Source: Serinus canaria
Taxonomy: Eukaryota > Chordata > Aves > Passeriformes > Fringillidae
Assembly (NCBI RefSeq): GCF_022539315.1
Contig: NC_066315.1
Span: forward strand, 96,453,990-96,517,989
Reading direction: 5' to 3'
DNA: 64,000 nt
Under the pieces are notes generated by a model. That model made no database searches, was not told the origin of the DNA, and saw only the letters and a program-made list of their open reading frames with translations. The translations under genes were made by a program, and so were the position numbers. Shown piece by piece: positions 37,521 to 48,708 of this stretch (position 1 is the stretch's first letter; each line of letters starts with the position of its first letter).

Positions 37521-37957
37521 TGTGGCATTCACATTCTCTGAAAAAATTCCTTCACCCAGGATCTTTCTCCTGGGAAGATGAGAAGCCTCAGAGAAAAGGA
37601 AAGCAATTCTTATCTCATTTGCTTCTCCTGTGTTGTGTTAGTCTGGAATGTGTTTGGAGATTGCTTACCCACAGGTTATTGTTTCATTGGGTTCTGGTGT
37701 TGTTTTGAGTCATTGGCCGATCAGTGCCAAGCTGTGTCGGGGCTCTGGAGAGAGTAATGAGTTTTCATTATTTTCATTATTATCTTTTTAGCATTCAGTA
37801 GGTATCTTTTCTCTATTCTTTAGTATAGTATAGTATAGTATTCTTTAATATAATATAATATAGTATAATAAAGTAATAAATTAGCCTTCTGAGAATGTGG
37901 AGTCAGATGCATCATTCCTTCCTTCCTCAGGGGAGCCCTGCAAATACAGTAGCAAAC
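37515..37957 (+). mobile_element. Solo ERVK-type LTR with 6-bp GCAAAC duplication
   Basis: LTR of about 431 bp from TGTGGCATTC (37521) to about 37951. It is flanked by GCAAAC at 37515-37520 and again at 37952-37957, a perfect 6-bp target duplication as produced by class II (ERVK-like) integrases. The body is a songbird LTR I recognise. It carries the 'cacccaggatctttctcctgg' section, a (TATAG)n block that may overlap the promoter, two AATAAA signals (37867-37872 and 37875-37880) and a short U5 with 'catcattccttccttcctc'. The 3' terminus reads ...CAGTA rather than ...CA, probably a point change. No internal sequence remains. Confidence 0.9.
37821..37880. repeat. (TATAG)n/(TAATA)n block inside the LTR
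   Basis: Four TAGTA-phase pentamers, an interruption 'ttcttta', then TAATA pentamers running into the polyadenylation signals of the LTR. It appears to be part of the family's normal structure rather than a separate expansion. Confidence 0.85.
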
Positions 37958-39294
37958 AAAAAAGAAACTAAAAGCAATAGTATCCATTAATTTGGGCTAA
38001 TTTAAGTAACCTGGAATATTTTTCAAAACTGACTGATCAAGACCATTTTTCTTCCTAATGCACAACTAATTTAAGGGCCTGGGTTCACAATTCTTACCAT
38101 AAGCATAAAATTACCAAGCATCCAGTTTTATGCGATCTTTTTGTCCAATAACACAGTGTATCTCAGTGGCAGATTTAGAGAAAAACATGCAGTTTTTCAG
38201 GGCAGCACTTTACTTAATTATTTGTAAGACTATAGTTTCTTTACTTGTAATTTCTGCTTCATTCTGTATGCTCTTGCCACCTTTGGTGACATAGTTCCAC
38301 CCCAAAGCACAGTCCAATCTAAGTGTTGAATGAAGAAGCAATCACTGCTTCTGGAAAATTAGTGTTTGAGCACATAAAAGCTAGAAGAGCATCAGATACA
38401 GTACACTTAATTTTGATTGCATTGGAAATGCATTGAGCAAACATTTCTAATTCTCAGTTCATTTAAATAGCTGCTTTTAAAGTTTTCTTTGAAATATTGT
38501 GGCTGGAACAAAGTAATATGTCTAGCCTTTGTCTTTGGTTTTTATGTACAAATTCAGTCTTACATCTTTTCATATTCTCCTTGCAGCCAAGTAAAATTTC
38601 TTTGATGGAAGTATTTAAAAAGAAAGAGTTTCTTGGCATTTCCCCTCTCCTGTTTCCTTAGAGGGTAATTCTACTGCTAGGCAATACTTTAAATCACCTT
38701 GACTAGCAAACCAATAGGTTTTTGCACACCATTACAAACAAGTTTTATCATCACAAAAGAATGAGTCACAACGAGCCAAGGGGCTAAGAAGGCTGCTCAT
38801 GAACTCACCATAACCTTACACTGCTTTAATTGATTTAATGGAAAATGTGTAAAATATCTGTACCAGCACAGCAGGAAATGCTGAGGACCATCAGTGGGGC
38901 AGTTAAATAGAACAAATCACGTTAATTGATTAAACATTCATTTTTACTTGCCTAGTGTTTCAAAATAATGTTAGACTAGGTCAATCTGACACTGTTAAGT
39001 ATATATAAAAGATACAGACAATTTTTATTTTTATTCCCATTTTTGCATGGGGCAATGTGTTGGCATACAATATTAAAACTGATTTCAAAGAATATTGATT
39101 AACCTGTAATTTCTCAGTAGAAGCAAAGGAATTTGAATAACTAATTTCAGATTACTTTTTCTTCTCTCATAATTTATTTGAATAAAATTTTATCTAAAAA
39201 ATTGTTTCTGCTTTGAAAATCAGAAGTTTAGAAATGGAATAAGAATGTATTTCAGTGTGGAATGCATTTACACATGTACTTGCTGTCTGACATT
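37958..39294. other. AT-rich stretch, nothing identified
   Basis: No repeat, exon or RNA gene recognised between the ERVK-type LTR and the CR1. Confidence 0.45.
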
Positions 39295-39880
39295 CAGAAT
39301 CACAGAGTCTCAGAAGATTACTGATTGGAAGGCACTATTGAGTCCCAACTCCTGGCCCTGCAAAACACCATCCCCAAGAGTCACACCATGTGCCTGAGAA
39401 CATTGCCAAACTCTTGAACTCTGTCAGCCTTGGTGTGGCCAACTCCCTGGGAAGCCTGCTCCAGCACCCAACCCCACCCCTAGTGAAGAATATTTGCCTA
39501 ATAACCCAATTAAACCTCTCCTGACACTTTGGGCCGTTCCCTTGAATTTTGCCTCTGGGCACTACAGAGAGAAAATCAGTGTCTACCCCTCCTCTTCCCC
39601 TTGTGAGGCAGCTTTAGTGTGCAATGAGGAATCTCTTCAGTCTCCTCTACTCCAGGCTGAACAGACCAAGTCATTCCTCATATGGCTTCCCCTCAAGGCC
39701 CTTCACCATATCTGTTGCCCTCCTTTGGATGCTCTCTAATCATGTCTTTCTCATATTGTGGTGGCCAAAAGCGCACAGAGGACTGAAAGTGAGGACACAC
39801 TGGTGAAGAACAGAGTGGCACAAGAATCACTGTTCGATTTTTTCCTCAATATTTTAGCCCAGATGAAAATTCAGTTTCCC
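39295..39880 (-). mobile_element. CR1 LINE 3' fragment, inverted
   Basis: Starts at 'cagaatcacagagtctcaga' (degenerate terminal repeats read from the 3' end) and runs through the usual reverse-complement landmarks. These are the 'gccaactccctgggaagcctg' area near 39438, 'agtctcctctactccaggctg' near 39640 and 'ttgccctcctttggatgctct' near 39715, then 'tggccaaaagcgcacagagga' near 39762. The 5' side fades before about 39880, where the LTR begins. Open frames in the block are fragments of the CR1 C-terminal region and antisense noise, with no intact protein. Confidence 0.9.
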
Positions 39881-39904
39881 TCCAGCTGTCACAGAGTTGT
39901 GCAA

Positions 39905-41075
39905 CATTAACTGGCTTTTTTTATTTTTTTTGGGTGGCAAGGTTTTGATACCAAAAGGCTTCAGGGAGAAGGCACCAGGAGCTGCTCTTATGTTGGACAG
40001 AGCCTCTTGTAGTTGGCTCAAGCTCCAAGATAGACCCACACCAGCCAGAGCTGAGCCCCTCAGTGATAGGAATAGTGCCACTGTAATAACATATATAAGA
40101 AAGGGTAAAAACTGCTGTGAAACAGCAAATGGGAGAGAGGACATGTGGGAAACAACCCTGCAGACAAGATAAGTGAAGAAGGAGGCTGAGGAGCTTCTTC
40201 AGGCATAGAGCAGAGGTTCCCCTGCAGCCCATGGTGCAGCCCATGGTGAGGCAGCTGTGCCCCTGCAGCCCATGGAGGTCCATGCTGAGCATATATCCAT
40301 GTGCAGTCCAGGGACAGCCCCACATTGGAGCAGGTGGATGCCTGAGGAAGCCAGTGATGGAGCAGGGTCCTGGCAGAACATGCAGCCCTGTGACAATGAA
40401 CCCATGCTGGAGAAGGTTTACTGTCAGGACCTGTGAGTAGTCATTCTGGAGCAGACTTTTCCTGAAAGGTTGTACCCCTAGAAGAGGATCCACATGGGAG
40501 CAGTTTGTGGAGAACTGTCTCCTGTGGTTGGAGCCCCACACTGCAGGAGGGGAGGAGTAGGAGAAGAAAAGAGTGGCTGAGAAAACATTATAAACTGACC
40601 ATAGACACTGTTCCCCATCCCTCTGCATTGCTGGAGGAGAGGAACTAGGAAATCTTGGAGAGAATTTGAGCCTGGAAAGAATTAAAGAGAGGCAGAAGGT
40701 ATTTTTAGATTTTATCACAGTTCTTGTTATCATACCTTTTTAAAATGGCAATTAATTACATTAATCTTATAATGTAATTATAGAATAATTTGTGTTGGAA
40801 GGGACCCCTAAAATGAACAGGGACATGTTCAGTAGATCAGGTTGGTCAGAGTCCTGTTCAGCCTTGGTTGATCCTGAGAGTGCAGTATCCACCACTTCCC
40901 AGGGCCACCTGTTCCAGTGTTTCACTGAGTTTTCAGTTTTCTCAAGGCAAGACTCTTTTGCCATGACAATAACTGGTAAGGTATTGCCCTATCCTTATCT
41001 CAACCCATGAGTTTTACATAACATTTTTCCTCTGTCCTGTAAAGGAGGAAGAGTAATAGAGTTACTTGGTAGTGT
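39905..41075 (+). mobile_element. Long passerine-type LTR, split by a CR1
   Basis: Forward copy of the family seen inverted at 880-1624. It starts near 'taactggc' with 'gggtggcaaggttttgata' following, has a TATA-like 'acatatataaga' at about 40090, then GC-rich imperfect units on a 'catggtgcagccc' theme (40200-40400), and the 'aaactgaccatagacactgttccccatcc' region (in parts, 40590-40620). The R/U5 part resumes after a CR1 insertion at about 40943 with 'caagactcttttgccatgac' and 'ccttatctcaacccatgag', and similarity is lost near 41075. The end of U5 is missing. No gag, pol or env sequence accompanies it. The 270-codon open frame at 39921-40733 (minus) is antisense to the LTR and is not a gene. 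Confidence 0.8.
40781..40942 (-). mobile_element. CR1 3' fragment nested in the LTR, inverted
   Basis: Begins 'tagaataatttgtgttgg' with 'aagggacccctaaa', the reverse complement of a CR1 tail, and continues to 'cacttcccagggccacctg' and 'ttccagtgtttcactgag'. LTR sequence stops just before it (about 40768) and picks up just after it, so this CR1 inserted into the LTR. I could not identify clear flanking duplications. Confidence 0.8.
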
Positions 41076-42641
41076 TTCATTATAAGTATTTTTATTTCTG
41101 CAAAATAAAAAGTGAGAAGGAAGAGAAGATATGGGGAGATATGGCTTAAAACACAGAAGACTGGAGTTTTCTTCTCTCTGGCAAAATCAAATGTGAAGAT
41201 TATTCTGTTTGGTTTTTTTTCTGCCATTTATCAAATCCTTTTCCATCACACTTAGAAAATAATTATTTGTAGGTGCATACATTGCAGAGAATCATTGACA
41301 CCGTGTTGAAACTAAGAGAGGCAATACCACTAAAATTTGCATTAAGAAGAAATTTTTCCATTGGACTTCACATTGGATTGTGAACTGGTCCATAAAAACA
41401 AACTCCTGACACCTGTAGCATGTATCCCAGACTATTTATTGAAAATTTCAGTACTACAGGTACCACTTGCAAGAGAATTTCCAAAGCTTTGATGATATCC
41501 AGTACATTCAGGACAAGCTTTTCCACTTTCCCTTCATAAATATTTGATAGTCTCAACCGTAAGAAATAAATTCTTCCTTGGTTTCAGCAAATGGATTTTG
41601 CTCACCAAGGTAACAGATGGGGATATTAGCATACCCAACACATAAATAGATAATGACTCATGCCTATTGTTGGCCTTTTGTCTTACATTTCATTTCAAAC
41701 ACTATATGGACTACCTGAAAAAACTCACATAGGCTTAGAGCTTAGAAGAGATACTTTAATTTATTTTAATTAGATCATTCTACAAAATGTTTTGCAGCCC
41801 ATGTGGTGGGCTCTTGCTATTTTTCATATGCTATGGAGAGAGACTTGTGTCTTTATTTCTCTATTATTCAGGTTTTAAATTAACCCCATAGTGTTACATT
41901 TGTTTCCTCCATTTTTTCCTGTGATTCTTGAAGTATGTGAGAGACAGCAGACTGCCTGATATAGTGGATTCATCCAACCCACCAAGAGCAGAGAAAACTA
42001 CCCATGGTGAACATTCAATTTCTGCTGGTTTGAATCCTGATTTCAGCTGGGAAAGATACGGCATAAGCAAACTGGTGCTTTTTAAAGAGAAAATAAGTTC
42101 ATCACTTTACATACTGATCATGTCATTACATCTATTTGTACAATATCATAGAACTTAGGGGCATATACACTGTTGGTTTGTTGTTTTTCCTCTTCTAGTC
42201 ACTTTAATTAAAACTAAATGCCCCCTTCCCTTCTCCTCTTCTCCTTCCCTTCCCTTTTCCTTCTATTTCCCCTTCCCCTTTTCCTCTTCCCCTTCCCCTT
42301 TGACATTTTTTGAAGTCTGTTTCATAAATCATATTTGTCAGTGTATTTTTGAAGACTGTGAAAAATCATTTGGCAAAGGCCTGCAGAATCTGTTGGATAA
42401 CACTGTGTCTCAAGATAAATGTTCTGATGTCTATCCTAATGTATACTGATGGCGATGTACTTAAAATTTTATGTTTCAACTCATAGCTCTAGATGGTACA
42501 AATTTGTGGCAGGTGTCATGATACATAATTGCCTTTCACTAGTGTTCTGTATTATGGACATTAGCTTAGCTTATGCTGTTACTTCATAGGTGATAACAGA
42601 GCCTCTACATTTCTAATTAACTCCTGGACTCTGAACTGCAG
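41076..42641. other. Unique stretch upstream of the exon candidates
   Basis: Contains a pyrimidine-rich tract (42221-42301). One frame at 41935-42006 is open, ends with a weak donor (CATG|gtgaac) and is in phase with the exon candidate at 42642, but its acceptor (cttgaag) is poor. I therefore do not call it an exon. Confidence 0.35.
42221..42301 (+). repeat. Polypyrimidine (CCCTT)n-like tract
   Basis: About 80 bases almost entirely C and T, built from imperfect CCTTCC/CCCTTTT units. This is a homopurine-homopyrimidine tract that could adopt non-B structure. No purine except a single A at about 42265. Confidence 0.95.
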
Positions 42642-42812
42642 TCATTACCAAAGCAGCAGAATGGAAACGACTGGTGACAGACAACAGGCATTTCCTGACC
42701 GGGTATGGCTCTCTGTTGCACTCCTGTTATCATGCTCTGCTGGAGCAAGGATATGGGAGCAGTGTCAACAGTGATGGCCTGTTCCAGTTAATTGCAGCTG
42801 CTGCAGTACAGG
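42642..42812 (+). CDS. Candidate coding exon, phase 1-1 (unidentified gene)
   Basis: 171 bases (57 codons' length), clearly richer in GC than its surroundings. It is preceded by a plausible branch point (ctaattaac) and an acceptor ending ctgcag (42641), and followed by the donor GTAAGG (42813). One frame is open through the whole exon, entered and left in phase 1, and reads for example ITKAAEWKRLVTDNRHFL near its start and DGLFQLIAAAAVQG near its end. The other two frames contain stops. I do not recognise the protein. An ATG-started frame inside (METTGDRQQ..., with a hydrophobic WLSVALLLSC stretch) hits a stop before the donor and is a less likely reading. This is a prediction from splice signals, open frame and base composition only. 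Confidence 0.4.
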
Positions 42813-44463
42813 GTAAGGACTGAAGAGTTTGGGGAGCACTCTGAGTTTCTACTCAGAACATTTTTTTAAACACAGTTTGGGAGCATTCTATAAAACAGAG
42901 AAGCAAATAGAAGCTGAAAATCTCATTAAGTTTGAAAGATGGAAATGGAAACTGTCTGCTACCTCCTGAATTATTGTGTGGCCAGAATCTCTTACTGCAA
43001 ACTGGTATGGATGTGTCTGTGAGATTGGATGAGCAGCTCCTGCTTCATGACTTTTTTGAACAGAACAGATAAGACAAAGTATTTACAGAAGGGATTAAAA
43101 GTTGTTCTGAAAAACTTTCTTCTGAAAACTTTCTTCTGAAAATGGATAACTTACTAGGGTGAGTGGGAGGAAAGGAAGAACCCTGAAATCTCCAGTTTGT
43201 TATGTTAATGCCCTTAATACCATGGACATATTTTCTAAAAGAGGGTTACACTTTAAAGAATTGCTTTACATTTGTACTCAATCTTTACATTGATCTCAGT
43301 GTGAAGTTTTGAATGCTCAGCAGGCATGTAGCTCTGAATTTAGTGGTCTGAATTTGAGTGCAAATGTGACACTTTTGTCCTTTATTTTTATCTCAGCTTT
43401 TGCTCCATTTGACTCCAATTTTAACATTTATGTCCTTTCATTTCATCCATTTATGATCAGTTATAGCTTTCAAGCCCCTTACTTTAATGAGGAACTCTGA
43501 ACCCTTGGTCTGTGATATTCATAAACATTTCTTCATCTTTCCATTTTTCACTCACAGTACGCAGCATGAGAATACAAAAATCTACAAGGTAGAAAGAGTC
43601 AATAATACCTAGCTGCAAATTGACTTTTGTTTGACAATTTTTGTGAAGACTGGAGTGATATATAAATATACAGCAAACAAATGGGATCTACAGGGACTCC
43701 TTTAAGATCTTTATGAATATTTGAAAGGGCACCTAGAGCTGTGGCTACACAGGGCAATCAATTGCTATGAATTTTTATTTCCTCAAGTACTCAAAGGGAA
43801 TGGTATGACAGGTATGTGTATTATCAGCAAGATTCATTTAAAGAAATATATGGCTTATTTTAATTGGACCAAGGGGGGAAAAATATCATTCATAACTATT
43901 CTCCTTTAAATTTATGTTGACAAAGCTTATTACTTAATTACTGGAATTATTGTAAAACTGAATGCTTCATATTCTTTTTAGATGCTGCATAGTCTTTTTT
44001 GAATTCTAGTTCTGCTTCCTGAGAAATTTGAAAAACAATCTCAGGAGCCTTCCAAAATGAATAATGAAAAGAAACACTTTTTTTTTTTTAAAGAATTGAA
44101 AATCAAATTAGAAGTTGGAATTTTAGAAGTGTCCATCTTTCCTTTCTCTTAGGAGACTACTTTTCAAAAAATCTTTTCCTCCTTCTGAAGAAGAGGAGTT
44201 CAAACCCTTAAGCTTATATTGACACTCATCAAGTATTTTAAAATTGCATATTATGTCAGAAACAATTAGAAAACTATTGTGTCACTGGAAATTCCATTGT
44301 TACTGACATTTACGTACGTCTTTTGTGATACATATATGTAATAAGTTAAACAAGAAAAATAATTATTCATGCTTATACTAAAGCTGTAAGAATAAACATT
44401 GTATCTATTTAAACTAAACTATAGCACCATCTATTTTTTTTTGTTGTTGTTTTTTTTTTTTAG

Positions 44464-44525
44464 GGGCCAGGCCAAAATGTTGTTCTCAACCAAGCCTGAG
44501 TTCAAATGCTGCAGAACTAACTTCG
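44464..44525 (+). CDS. Candidate coding exon, phase 1-0
   Basis: 62 bases between a very long T-rich tract ending TAG (44461-44463) and the donor GTAAGA (44526). Continued in phase from the candidate exon at 42642, it is open throughout and encodes a peptide such as ARPKCCSQPSLSSNAAELTS, leaving in phase 0. A second frame is also open, which is not surprising at this length, so the support is mainly the pair of splice sites and the phase agreement. The intron to the previous candidate is 1651 bases. The product is not recognised. Confidence 0.35.
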
Positions 44526-45152
44526 GTAAGAAAATTTATAAAGGAGTAGATATACTGCAGAAATAGAATACTTACACCTGGTGTAGAAATTAAGACTGTG
44601 GTTTGCTTGTGTGGGTACTCAATCAAATGTGTATATCCGAAAAGTGGTGGGTAGGCACCTTGCTTATTTGAGACCCTAAATTCATTCTCAGAGATCCAGC
44701 TATTTAATCTTCCATGACATTACTGGCTCCTGAAACAATTTGTGGAAGAACGATTTGAAGGACTGGAGGCAGAAGGTGTCACTGTTATTTTAAGTTACTC
44801 TAAGACACATGTTCTTTAGTTTTGACATTTTTCAGTTAGTTCAAACTTTTAGGAAGAATAAAATACAAACCAGGTTGTTATTGTGTAAGTTGCACACAGT
44901 ATAAAATAGTTGGTAAATCTAAGAAGCCAGTAAGCAGGGATTAATACATGAAACAAAATACTTGCTTGGTGATTATTCAGGGTCCTCAGGGCATAAACTT
45001 TTTTTCCAAAAAATCAATCTGAGAGAGAAATTTTTTCTCTTTACAGTATTTCATATCCAGAGGCCGCTGGCCATAAAAGGTGTTAAATCCATTATAAGCT
45101 TGCAGAATTTCTGAAAATCATGTCACAGCTGAGTTTTTTGCCATTTCCTCAG

Positions 45153-45161
45153 ATCAATTCC
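45153..45161 (+). CDS. Possible 9-nt microexon
   Basis: ATCAATTCC lies between a good acceptor (ttttttgccatttcctcag) and a strong donor (gtaagtatt). At 9 bases it keeps phase 0 and would add three residues (Ile-Asn-Ser) between the neighbouring candidate exons. Microexons of this size are known from vertebrate neuronal genes, but closely spaced acceptor and donor motifs also occur by chance. Confidence 0.2.
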
Positions 45162-45839
45162 GTAAGTATTAGTTCTGTAAAAGTAAATTTTTTAATGCTT
45201 AAAGCTAAAATACAGGTAATATATACACAGATCAGTCATCTTTGTTTAAGGTGAGAAAAAGATTTAGCTTTGTGGTTGTTTCTGAATATGGTATATACTG
45301 TAGTGTCAGCTCAAGCTATTTTTGATCTACAGATAGCCATTGAAAGATTGTTGACCTGTGTACACATTAAAACCTTGCTCAATACTCAGGTATATGACTG
45401 ACTCAGAGGTCCTCCTGATTAAATAAGAAATGAGCTAAAAAACCTCAATATCAACTACAGAAACTTTTAATCACCTATTCTTCCCCTGCAGGTAACACAG
45501 CCATTTAAACAAGAACTTGGCAACCACCCTTGTTATTCAAATGTCTCTACACTCTACTCCTTACTGTAGTTGACAACTGTATTTGTCCTTGTTATTTTCA
45601 GATCGTTGCTTTCTGCTTCCTATTCTACATTTAGCCTGTTATTAGAAACATATTTAACCCTCCATTTCAATTATATTGATATATGCTAATGGTTCAAATA
45701 GCCAAATTACAATTACACTGCATGGACAGAATTTCCCTTCATAACTTCAATTAAATCTTATGCTATAGAGCTGAACAAGCAATTTTCTTCATTTCAGTGT
45801 ATGTAGGGGACAGCTACAGATAACATTGTTCTCTGGAGG

Positions 45840-45870
<31 letters not shown>
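45840..45870. repeat. (TA)n microsatellite
   Basis: About 31 bases of perfect TA dinucleotides. Confidence 0.95.
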
Positions 45871-45872
<2 letters not shown>

Positions 45873-46551
45873 ATTCAGGCTTTAGGACATTGTTCTCAGT
45901 TTAGGACATGGAACGAGAAGGGTGTTAAGATGATTAACATAAACTGAACATGTAAAAGTGCTAAAATTTCAAACATATTGAAAGTTTGAACAGAGGTGAA
46001 AAAGATGGTCATGGTGGTCTCATCATTTCATGTATTCAGAACTAACCCATAGGCCGAGAGACCAAAAGCAGACTTCACATTTTTCTGCCACGGAACACTG
46101 ATGGCAAGAATGGAGATGCCTTTCCAGTGCCCTTTATCTCACTGGTTTTGCTCTAGGCTCTTTGTTCTAGTTTCATGCCAGATGCCACTGATTTACTAGC
46201 CTTCCTGAATTCTCAGCATTTAGTCAGTTTCCTGGTCCCTTCATTGCTCTCTTTTCTGATAGAAGTTTTTTTAATCCTCTCTTCTAAATGAGAACATGAA
46301 CAATAGAATGTTGCTCTTGTCTGGAGGATTTGACTAGAAGGTTCCCTGTGATAAAATATACTTGAATATAGCATATTTTGTTTCTTGATTTAAAGCACCA
46401 ATATAATTTAAAACAATAGGGTAAAGGCACTGGAGTGACATCTTCATTACCTAAAGTCAAATCCATTGACACTTTAGAAATGAGCAATACTTAAGTAAAT
46501 ATATCTGAAGTTTTCTTGGCTCATACTAAAATCTGTGATTTGCTGTAACAG

Positions 46552-46606
46552 ACTGAGAAACTCAGACAAAAAAGTCACAAGGATAAAAGAAACCGTAGTG
46601 ATACAG
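46552..46606 (+). CDS. Candidate coding exon, basic peptide
   Basis: 55 bases with an acceptor ending gtaacag (46551) and a consensus donor GTGAGT (46607). In phase 0, as required after the 44464-44525 piece, it is open and encodes a highly basic, polar peptide (TEKLRQKSHKDKRNRSDT), leaving in phase 1. A second frame is open too (LRNSDKKVTRIKETVVIQ). That frame would join in phase to the possible terminal exon at 47497 but not to the exon at 44464, so the two halves of the model conflict. The product is not recognised. Confidence 0.35.
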
Positions 46607-47496
46607 GTGAGTGATCAGTCCTCCTTGTAAGGATGATGTTCTGGCTAGATTTAAACATGCAAAAATTTTATAAGTTGAATTCTCATACCTGAGTGCATAT
46701 ATACTAATAGAAAATTACTATATGGTCTGGTTCCTCTTTAAAAAAAAATCTCCATTTTTATATCTGTGATGTAGCTTCATTTGGTGAAGGCAGTTATCTG
46801 AAAGCCACAGTAAAATCCTTGTTGTGGGACTGTAATAACACTGCTTCTTTGCTAATTTAAGTGAGACAAAGTTTCTCTACTATACAGTTGTATAATTAGG
46901 GAGAACAGTAAATAGGATCCACCTGGCTTAACAACAGGCATTCTAGAGGAAACTAGTTTAGGAGCTGAAACACAGCCAAGAGGCTCAAAGGAAAAACAAT
47001 GCAATTAAATAAATTTGCAATCCAGAAAATATGAAGAAGACTAAATTCCACCTTATTTCTTATTTTCATGAAGAAGTTCCCCAAAAATGGGTAGGAATGC
47101 AGTGCACTTGCTAGTTATACAGGTGGACTGTTTTTTACATGCATGAGGGGATAATGTAGCATGTCCTGCCAGGATACAGGGGGGCTTTTCATTAGATTTT
47201 CCCTTGCTCATCAAGTGGACATATCCTGTCTTTTTGTTAGACTAAACATAGAGAAATGTTGTAGTGATATGGCTGTAATACTGAGTAGTCCTGACTGGCA
47301 GGAAGATAAAGACCCTCGGATTTTTGTTTGTTTTCAGACTGCATTCCTTTGTTGCATTTGAATATTCCTGAGAGTGTGTCAGGTCTTTCAAGGCTTTGAA
47401 AATCCCTCTCCTGAAAATCACCAGTCTTTTCATACTGTGAAGTTTTATGCTCAGGCTTCAAGATTGTTTTCATTGTCCTTTTTTTCTCTAAAATAG

Positions 47497-47925
47497 TTAA
47501 TGGGAATTTATGCTGTATGCGATCGGATTGCTAATAACCCCTCTGGAGTAAAGAGAGGAAAGAAAGAATTAATTTGCCCTGCTGAGGAACCATCTTCTGC
47601 CTCTGAGTCTGTTCTGTTAAAGCAGACAATCTTCTGCAGTCAGCTCTGTGCATTGCTCATCATTCCTTCCTGGGTTTTCTCTTAAAAAAGGAGCAGCAGA
47701 AAAGAAGTTCTGCACCAGTCAGGTGCAAATGCCAGGAAGGATCTGCACCAAACCATATATGTAAGCTCCATATAGATAAACTCTGCAGTTCAGGAGGGCC
47801 TGTGTATATGTATACATGCACACACATCATATTTATGCACACAAAAAGGATGGTAGAAATGAAGAGCAAGAAACAGGGAAAATCCCTTAGGATCTGCACA
47901 CAATAAACATAATATATCACTAACT
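47497..47925 (+). CDS. Possible terminal exon with polyA signal
   Basis: Follows a strong T-rich tract ending aaaatag (47496). From the acceptor one frame is open for 63 codons, includes an ATG at the second codon (MGIYAVCDRIANNPSGVKRG) and stops at TAA (47683-47685). An AATAAA at 47902-47907 could end the 3' untranslated region. It does not fit the phase left by the candidate exon at 46552 as read in the main chain, where it would stop after about 11 codons. Either an exon between them was missed, the upstream exon uses its other frame, or this is chance. The product is not recognised. Confidence 0.25.
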
Positions 47926-48708
47926 TCTTTACTTTACATATCCCAGCAACAGCAACAGGGTCACTATGCTGACACTATACTACACAAACCAGTGAAGATT
48001 TAGATAATCATTACTGCAAGCAATATTTTTGGTATTTTTTTTAAGTCCACAAAGAAATGGTATTTTTGGTGTTTTTATTAACACTTCTATTGTATCAGTT
48101 ATTTTTAATTTATAATTAGTCTCCAATAAATGATTTATTCTAAGAGGAAATAATTAGTTTTTTTTACAAACCATCAATTTCCATGTACAAAAGCTGACAA
48201 TCTACAGAAATAATTTCCAAGTCTAATGCAAGTTCTAGATTTGTTTTCTCTATCACCCTGCCCTGTTTCTGTCTTATTTACAAGCATTTTGCTTGAATTA
48301 AGAAATAAACAATAGCTGAAATCTTTCATGTTAATTAGCATAAAATGGCATTTGTTATTAGCAATATTTAGCAAAGCGATCTGATGTGGAGGATTAGCAC
48401 TGAAACTAAGATGTGAATAAATATATGGTAATTGAAACCAAATTCACTAACCACACACAGGATCAAACTTTTAGATAAAGGTCTTGCATTTTATATGAGA
48501 TAGTATAACCCTGCTGTGAGGACTATGATAAATTGCTTAGTGCATGTCTGCTGGGACGTGAGACGACAAGATATTATTCTTAACCCCAGAACTGTCAAAC
48601 AGGATTATTTCCACAGAAGCTTGACAGCACTGGGAGTGATAAAAGGAAACCTCTGTAGGGAAGAGGGCAGGAAGGGGACTAGAGGAACATACTGCAGGTG
48701 TTTTTCAT
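47926..48708. other. AT-rich stretch, nothing identified
   Basis: Contains one open frame running into the CR1 (48516-48794, plus) without splice or start support. Confidence 0.4.

Noticed and set aside
39921..40733. A 270-codon minus-strand open frame, the longest in the window
   Set aside because: It lies entirely antisense to the forward LTR at 39905-41075 and reflects that element's GC-rich tandem units.
41935..42006. Open frame in phase with the exon candidate at 42642
   Set aside because: Both splice sites are weak (cttgaag acceptor, gtgaac donor). Kept only as a note in the flanking feature.
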